In this document: positions 1 to 5,477 of the stretch, piece by piece
How positions within the stretch are numbered: the stretch's first letter is position 1
Layout: each line of letters starts with the position of its first letter
Assembly: GCA_007116585.1 (NCBI GenBank)
Contig: SKIE01000102.1
Span: forward strand, 1 to 5,477
DNA from: Wenzhouxiangella sp.
GTDB taxonomy: Bacteria; Pseudomonadota; Gammaproteobacteria; Xanthomonadales; Wenzhouxiangellaceae
Direction of reading: 5' to 3'
DNA length: 5,477 bases
Notes under the pieces: model-generated
The model's database searches: none
What the model saw: only the letters and a program-made list of their open reading frames with translations
Told to the model about the DNA's origin: nothing
Position numbers and translations under genes: made by a program

Positions 1-1
1 G

Positions 2-145
2 GACAGCGGCGAGACCCGGGCCCTGGACGTGAAGGTCGGCGACAAGGTCCTGTTCGGCAAGTTTGCCGGTCAGGAAGTGAAGGTCGACGGCGAAGAAGTT
101 CTGGTGATGCGCGAAGACGACATCATGGCGGTCATCGAGTCCTGA
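2..145 (+). CDS. groES: GroES co-chaperonin (Cpn10), 3' end only
   Basis: This is the C-terminal 47 residues of the 10-kDa co-chaperonin, which caps the GroEL ring in the cytoplasm and closes the folding chamber. The 5' part lies outside the window (GroES is usually about 95 aa, so roughly half is present). The visible part reads [14 protein letters not shown] at residues 10-23 of the fragment, then [19 protein letters not shown] close to the stop. These are the family's typical C-terminal strands and ending. The reading frame runs from base 2 to the TGA at 143-145. groEL follows after 54 bp, the classic bicistronic groESL arrangement, so the promoter and any heat-shock control site should lie upstream of the window. 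Identity is essentially certain; only the truncation limits the annotation. Confidence 0.97.
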   Translation, partial: DSGETRALDVKVGDKVLFGKFAGQEVKVDGEEVLVMREDDIMAVIES

Positions 146-157
146 TCGACGTCCTGA

Positions 158-1849
<1,692 letters not shown>

Positions 1850-1852
1850 AGC

Positions 1853-1943
1853 CTGTTCGACCCGCCGGAGCGGCAGTATTGCTCCCGTATCTGCTCTACA
1901 AAAACCCCGGCCTTTGCGCCGGGGTTTTTGTATTGTCGAACAG
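1853..1943. repeat. 9-bp inverted repeat bracketing the groEL terminator
   Basis: CTGTTCGAC at 1853-1861 is the exact reverse complement of GTCGAACAG at 1935-1943. The left arm starts four bases after the groEL stop codon and the right arm lies just past the T-tract of the terminator. The 73-bp space between them contains the terminator hairpin and, at 1867-1871/1881-1885, a weaker 5-bp stem (GGAGC/GCTCC). The arms could form an outer stem in a read-through transcript, or could be a coincidence. No function is established. Confidence 0.4.
1900..1930. terminator. Rho-independent terminator after groEL, potentially bidirectional
   Basis: A perfect 12-bp stem pairs AAAAACCCCGGC (1900-1911) with GCCGGGGTTTTT (1918-1929) around the 6-base loop CTTTGC. 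The GC-rich core followed by a run of five T's is the standard intrinsic terminator form on the + strand and ends groESL transcription about 50 bp after the stop codon. The A-run at the 5' side gives a T-run on the - strand, so the element could stop transcripts from either direction. It separates the chaperonin operon from the amidoligase operon. Confidence 0.93.
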
Positions 1944-1959
1944 ATAATTTCGCTATGCT
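1933..1959 (+). promoter_or_regulatory. Weak candidate sigma-70 promoter for the amidoligase operon
   Basis: A promoter is expected here because the preceding terminator is strong. One reading is TTGTCG (1933-1938) as -35 and TATGCT (1954-1959) as -10, each matching the consensus at four of six positions, with a short 15-base spacer. A second reading uses GATAAT (1943-1948), five of six matches to the -10 consensus, but without a good -35 because that position falls in the terminator. Either would start transcription ahead of the ribosome binding site at 1977. Neither is convincing alone; the position is the main argument. Confidence 0.3.
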
Positions 1960-1976
1960 GGAGCCTTGGATATCCC

Positions 1977-1981
1977 AGGAG
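1977..1981 (+). promoter_or_regulatory. Ribosome binding site deciding the amidoligase start
   Basis: AGGAG lies 12 bases before the ATG at 1994, a slightly long but workable spacing. The in-frame alternatives further upstream are worse. The TTG at 1928 lies inside the terminator T-tract, and the ATG at 1955 has no purine-rich sequence ahead of it and overlaps a possible -10 box. Confidence 0.6.
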
Positions 1982-1993
1982 CCAATCCAGACC

Positions 1994-2989
1994 ATGCCGT
2001 CACGTAAACCGGCGTTTGAGCCCTTGCCCTGGGCGGAAACCAGCGCGGGCGCCGCGCGCCAGGTCGGCCTTGAGCTGGAGCTGACGGGGCTAACACCCGA
2101 ACAGGTCGCCACCGCCGTCGTCGAGGTGATTGGCGGCACGGCCGAGCGCGAGAGCGCGTTCATGACCCGGGTCATCGACACGGAGTTCGGTGATTTCAGC
2201 GTTGAACTGGATGCCAGCATTCTGCGTGATCGACGCTATCAGGAGCAGTTGTCCGAGGTGGGCGTGGACATCGGCGAAGGTGCCGCGCGCGACAATCTCG
2301 AAGAAGTCCTTTCGCGTATCGCCGGTTTGCTGGTGCCGCTGGAACTGGTCGGCCCGCCAATGCCGTGGACGAAACTGCATCATCTGGATGACATTCGCCT
2401 GCGCCTACACGAAGCCGGCGCCCGCGGTACACACTCCTCACCGTTCTACGCCTTCGGTCTGCAGCTCAATATCGAGGCCGCCAGCCTCGAGGCCGATTAC
2501 CTGCTGGCCATGCTGCGTGCCTTTCTGCTCAAGTACGACTGGCTGCTGGAGCGCTCCGAGATTGATCTGGCCCGGCGGATTTCGCCCTACGTGCAGCCCT
2601 ATCCGGAAGACTACGTGGTTCACGTCCTGAACCGTCACTATCAGCCCGACATCGACACGCTGATCGACGACTTCCTGCACTTCACCCCGACCCGCAACCG
2701 GCCGCTGGACCTGCTGCCGCTGTTTGCCCACATCGACCAGGAACGGGTCATGGCCGCCCCGGTGGAAAAAGAACTGATCAAGCCGCGGCCGGCCTTTCAC
2801 TACCGGTTGCCCAACTGCCTGGTCGATGAGCCTGGATGGAACCTGGCCGTGCCCTGGAATGACTGGGTCGCCATCGAACGCCTGGCCTGTGATCGGACAG
2901 CGCTGGAAAGCGCGCGTGCTCAACGCATGCAGGACGCCAGCCGCCTGCGCCGTTGGCTGTCCTCTGCGATCCGCTGGCTGCGGCGATGA
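1994..2989 (+). CDS. Amidoligase-family protein (glutamine synthetase-like fold)
   Basis: I recognise this 331-aa product as a putative amidoligase (the Amidoligase_2 type). These ATP-dependent COOH-NH2 ligases are predicted to have the glutamine synthetase fold; I know of no established substrate. Visible family signs in order: VGLELEL at 24-30, where E27 and E29 are likely metal/ATP ligands; SVELD at 69-73 with E71 and D73; FGLQLNIEA from residue 154, a core strand; TRNR at 233-236 just before LDLLPLFAHID; and FHYRLPNC at 268-275, which I remember as conserved in this group. The residue roles are inferred from the glutamine synthetase fold. There is no signal peptide or full membrane span. 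The last 16 residues (316-331) form a basic amphipathic helix (LRRWLSSAIRWLRR). Its stop codon overlaps the start of the adjacent gamma-glutamyl hydrolase-like gene, implying coupled expression and a shared pathway. The start at 1994 rests on the ribosome binding site. Confidence 0.85.
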   Translation: MPSRKPAFEPLPWAETSAGAARQVGLELELTGLTPEQVATAVVEVIGGTAERESAFMTRVIDTEFGDFSVELDASILRDRRYQEQLSEVGVDIGEGAARDNLEEVLSRIAGLLVPLELVGPPMPWTKLHHLDDIRLRLHEAGARGTHSSPFYAFGLQLNIEAASLEADYLLAMLRAFLLKYDWLLERSEIDLARRISPYVQPYPEDYVVHVLNRHYQPDIDTLIDDFLHFTPTRNRPLDLLPLFAHIDQERVMAAPVEKELIKPRPAFHYRLPNCLVDEPGWNLAVPWNDWVAIERLACDRTALESARAQRMQDASRLRRWLSSAIRWLRR

Positions 2990-3774
2990 GTGAGGCCCGA
3001 CCCAGAATCGGGGTCACCGGGCCGGACCGGGGCGGACTGTCGGCCTGGTTGTTCACCGCCTGGGCCGTGCGCCGCGCGGGTGGCCAGCCGGTGCGCATCC
3101 GGCCGGCCAAACCGCTGGACCTGGATGGCCTAGACGGCTTGATCATCGGCGGCGGCGCCGATGTCAGCCCCGACCTCTACGGCGCCGAATCCATGCCCAA
3201 GCTGGAGTCACTGCAGGACCGTGGCCTGCTCGGCTGGCGACGTCTGGCCGGCATCGTGCTCTTTCCCCTGCTGTTCGTGATCCGACGCCTGCTGGTAACC
3301 AAGACCAGCGGCCTGAACGCCGATCGTGACGCACTGGAACAGGAACTGATCGCTGCCGCCATGGCAGACAAGGTGCCGATACTCGGCATTTGCCGCGGCA
3401 TGCAGCTGCTCAACGTATTGGCCGGCGGCACGCTGCATCAAGACATCGAAGGCTTTTATGAAGAGCAGCCGGCCATCCGCTCGGTACTCCCGCGCAAGCG
3501 CATCGAAATCGAGCCCGGGTCCCGCCTGGCCCATATCCTGGTCGCGACCCGGCTTCGGGTGAACGCACTCCACTCGCAGGCGATCGCCCAGCTGGGTGAG
3601 TCGATGCAGATCAGCGCGTGCGAGTCCAGCGGCGTGGTCCAGGCCATCGAGCACAACGGGCCGGATTTCGCGCTCGGCGTGCAGTGGCACCCGGAGTACC
3701 TGCCGCAGCGCCCGGAACAGCGCGCCTTGTTCCGGGCCCTGATCCGCGCGGCGGCTGAAACGAGGGCCGCCTGA
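2986..3774 (+). CDS. Class I glutamine amidotransferase-like gamma-glutamyl hydrolase (peptidase C26, PuuD-like)
   Basis: This 262-aa protein has the class I glutamine amidotransferase hydrolase fold. Relatives such as PuuD cut gamma-glutamyl amide bonds, for example in gamma-glutamyl-GABA. The catalytic triad is complete: nucleophile C136 in the elbow GICRGMQLLNV, and H235 with E237 in GVQWHPE. LIIGGGADVSPDLYG (near residues 51-65) and RVNALHSQAI are further family blocks. Between LYG and NADRD it carries about 32 to 35 more residues than PuuD, including a hydrophobic stretch LAGIVLFPLLFVI (87-99) followed by RRLLV. The first 13 residues are uninterrupted, short for a full transmembrane helix but suitable for membrane contact. 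The ATG overlaps the amidoligase stop as ATGA with no clear ribosome binding site, so translation is probably coupled; an upstream in-frame TTG at 2953 is less likely. I infer that it hydrolyses the product of the neighbouring amidoligase or trims its substrate. The true substrate is unknown, so puuD is not assigned. Confidence 0.88.
   Translation: MSEARPRIGVTGPDRGGLSAWLFTAWAVRRAGGQPVRIRPAKPLDLDGLDGLIIGGGADVSPDLYGAESMPKLESLQDRGLLGWRRLAGIVLFPLLFVIRRLLVTKTSGLNADRDALEQELIAAAMADKVPILGICRGMQLLNVLAGGTLHQDIEGFYEEQPAIRSVLPRKRIEIEPGSRLAHILVATRLRVNALHSQAIAQLGESMQISACESSGVVQAIEHNGPDFALGVQWHPEYLPQRPEQRALFRALIRAAAETRAA
3762..3766 (+). promoter_or_regulatory. Ribosome binding site of glnE
   Basis: GAGGG inside the last codons of the hydrolase gene lies eight bases before the ATG at 3775, an ideal spacing. 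Together with the in-frame TGA immediately upstream (3772-3774), it fixes the start of glnE: no longer N-terminus is possible in this frame. Confidence 0.75.
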
Positions 3775-5477
3775 ATGAAACGACCCGTCGAACAGCTTGA
3801 CCCTGACCGTCTGGCCCGCGACTGCCGCTTTGTGGCCGAGGCCTGGCGGCGCTTCCCCGATGCGCCGCCGCCCGACCAGGCAGTCGACGAACCCGCCATC
3901 GAGAACGTTCTGGAGGCACCCGAACCCTGCCTGCGCCGCTACCGCCAGCTGCAGTCGGTCCACATCCTGTGGCAGGACCTGACCGGCGCATTCGATATCG
4001 CCGAGACCGGGCGGGCCGTCTCCGCGCTGGCCCGATCCTGCCTGGAGCTTGCCCTGCGAGCGGCCGAAGAAAAGGTACGCGCCAGCTGTGGCGACTTGCT
4101 GGATGCAGACGACCGCCCGCTGCGGCTGGCCGTGCTCGGCCTGGGCAAGCTGGGCGGGGATGAACTCAACTTCAATTCCGACATCGACCTGGTCTTTGCC
4201 TATCGCGGCGAGGCCGACAGCACCGGTCTGCGCAAGCTGCCGGCCGCGCGCTACCACCAGATGGTCGCCCGCGAGCTGATCCGGCTGCTGGATCCGATGA
4301 CCGAACACGGCCGGGTCTGGATCGTGGATACACGCCTGCGCCCATTTGGCGATGCCGGTGGACTGGTCTGGTCGGTCGGCGCCATGGAGCAGTACTTTCT
4401 AAACGAAGGGCGTACCTGGGAGCGCTATGCCTGGCTCAAGGCCCGGCCGGTGGCCGGCGATCATGCGGTCGGCGAGCACCTGCTCAAAGCCCTGCAGCCG
4501 TTCATCTTCCGGCGCTATCTCGACTATGGCATCTTTGACAGCCTGCGCGAGCTGCACGAACGCATCGACGCCGACAGCCGCGCCAGCGGCAGAACCGACA
4601 TCAAGCGCGGCGCCGGCGGTATCCGCGCCGCCGAATTCCTGATCCAGAGCCAGCAAATCCTGCGCGGCGGGCGGGATCGACTGCTGCGCGTGACCGGCTT
4701 TCTGCCGGCGCTGGAGGCCTGCGCCGCGCTCGGCCTGCTCGATGCCGAAGCCGCCGGTGAGCTCCAGCAGGCCTACAGCTATCTGCGCATCGTCGAAAAC
4801 CGCCTGCAGGCCATGACCGGACGCCAGGGCCACCATCTCCCCGACGCCGGCGAGCAGCTGGACTGCCTGGCCGGTTTGCTGGGCCTGCCTGATCGCGGCG
4901 CGCTGAGTGATGAAGTCGAGCATTACCGGAGGATCATCGAAGCGCGCTTTGCCGACCGCTTCCGCCCGCCCGAGCAGCATTCAACGTCGGGCGCCGACCT
5001 GTGGCCACCGCGGCCTGATCTGGCCGAGCGCCTGCAACAGATCGGCTACGAGGATGCCGAGCAGGCCGCCGAGGCCCTGGTATCGCTGGAGCGTCGGCTC
5101 AGTCGGCGACCGCTCAGCGCGGAAGGACAACGGCGCCTGGAGCGCCTGATTCCGCCGCTGCTGGAACAAACCGTCAAGCAGCCCGAAGCCGGCCACCTGC
5201 TGCCGGAAATCCTCCAGCTGATCGACCAGATCAGCCGTCGTTCGGCCTATCTTTCCCTGCTCCATGAGCGGCCCGAGACTCTGGCCCGGCTGATCCGGAT
5301 CTTTTCGGCCAGCGCCAGGGTCAGCACCTGGATTACCCGCGCGCCGCAGCTGCTTGACGACCTGCTCGACCCCATTCACGGACTGGACCTGCCGGCTCTG
5401 CCGGCGGCCGATCCGGACGAGCCCGAAGACAGCCTCAACGCCCTCGGTCACTGGCGCCAGGCCGGGTTTCTGCGCAC
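3775..5477 (+). CDS. glnE: Bifunctional glutamine synthetase adenylyltransferase/deadenylylase, 5' part
   Basis: GlnE attaches AMP to glutamine synthetase, or removes it, in response to PII and glutamine, tuning nitrogen assimilation in the cytoplasm. The window holds 567 codons, open to the edge, of a protein usually near 940 aa. This covers the N-terminal deadenylylase domain, the linker and the beginning of the region before the adenylylase domain. The nucleotidyltransferase motif is intact: GLGKLGGDELNFNSDID at 122-138, with D136 and D138 matching E. coli D173 and D175. RLRPFG (187-192), WERYA (215-219), KAR (222-224), FIFRRY, GGRD and VENRLQ follow in family order. RSAYLSLLHERPETL and LLDDLLDP near the edge belong to the central part. 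Oddities: the N-terminus is about 37 residues shorter than in E. coli; the usual arginine cluster LRxFRRR is LRRYRQL here; and GGIREIEF is GGIRAAEF (281-288). The gene abuts the hydrolase stop, so it is probably co-transcribed with the amidoligase pair. Activity of the second domain cannot be judged here. Confidence 0.95.
   Translation, partial: MKRPVEQLDPDRLARDCRFVAEAWRRFPDAPPPDQAVDEPAIENVLEAPEPCLRRYRQLQSVHILWQDLTGAFDIAETGRAVSALARSCLELALRAAEEKVRASCGDLLDADDRPLRLAVLGLGKLGGDELNFNSDIDLVFAYRGEADSTGLRKLPAARYHQMVARELIRLLDPMTEHGRVWIVDTRLRPFGDAGGLVWSVGAMEQYFLNEGRTWERYAWLKARPVAGDHAVGEHLLKALQPFIFRRYLDYGIFDSLRELHERIDADSRASGRTDIKRGAGGIRAAEFLIQSQQILRGGRDRLLRVTGFLPALEACAALGLLDAEAAGELQQAYSYLRIVENRLQAMTGRQGHHLPDAGEQLDCLAGLLGLPDRGALSDEVEHYRRIIEARFADRFRPPEQHSTSGADLWPPRPDLAERLQQIGYEDAEQAAEALVSLERRLSRRPLSAEGQRRLERLIPPLLEQTVKQPEAGHLLPEILQLIDQISRRSAYLSLLHERPETLARLIRIFSASARVSTWITRAPQLLDDLLDPIHGLDLPALPAADPDEPEDSLNALGHWRQAGFLR

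Noticed and set aside
1867..1885. GGAGC/GCTCC hairpin downstream of groEL as an independent terminator
   Set aside because: It has only five base pairs, a nine-base loop and no T-tract. The strong terminator follows immediately.
1928..1993. Longer N-terminus for the amidoligase from TTG 1928 or ATG 1955
   Set aside because: TTG 1928 lies in the terminator T-tract, and ATG 1955 lacks a ribosome binding site and overlaps a possible -10 box. The extra residues resemble nothing conserved; AGGAG at 1977 supports ATG 1994.
2986..3774. Calling the hydrolase PuuD (putrescine degradation)
   Set aside because: There are no puuA, puuB or puuC neighbours, it has a large hydrophobic insert, and it pairs with an amidoligase. 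Only the family, not the putrescine role, is supported.
3208..4308. 366-codon open frame on the - strand across the hydrolase/glnE junction
   Set aside because: It lies opposite two genes with intact catalytic motifs and matches no family I recognise. Long antisense open frames are common in GC-rich coding DNA.
4399..5451. Open frames on the - strand (193 and 156 codons) in the last kilobase
   Set aside because: The + strand is continuously open as glnE with family motifs throughout, so these are shadow frames.

Overview
The window is chromosomal DNA from a GC-rich proteobacterium, most likely a gammaproteobacterium. The groES-groEL order, a GroEL that aligns with the E. coli protein without gaps through residue D495, and a GlnE-type glutamine synthetase adenylyltransferase all fit this. 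I cannot place it to genus from sequence alone. All genes are on the + strand and densely packed. I see no tRNA, rRNA, CRISPR array, insertion sequence or phage signature.

Layout. (1) 1-1849: the chaperonin operon, with the last 47 codons of groES, a 54-bp gap holding the groEL ribosome binding site, and complete groEL (549 aa) ending in the usual Gly-Gly-Met tail. (2) 1850-1993: a 144-bp intergenic region with a strong, nearly symmetrical rho-independent terminator, a 9-bp inverted repeat bracketing it, and a weak candidate promoter for the next unit. (3) 1994-5477: an apparent three-gene operon. It holds an amidoligase-family protein (331 aa), a class I glutamine amidotransferase-like gamma-glutamyl hydrolase (262 aa; start overlaps the previous stop as ATGA), and the first 567 codons of glnE, whose ATG directly follows the hydrolase stop codon. 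The glnE frame is open to the window edge.

How the genes may work together. GroES/GroEL is the housekeeping folding machine and is transcriptionally insulated from what follows. The second unit is the interesting part. It pairs an enzyme predicted to form an amide or peptide bond (glutamine synthetase-like amidoligase fold) with one predicted to cut a gamma-glutamyl-type amide bond, and translationally chains both to the regulator of glutamine synthetase. The hydrolase carries an unusual arginine-flanked hydrophobic insert, and the amidoligase ends in a basic amphipathic helix, so the pair may act at the membrane surface. The pathway and substrate are unknown. The GlnE copy also departs from the E. 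coli consensus at several places in its deadenylylase half.
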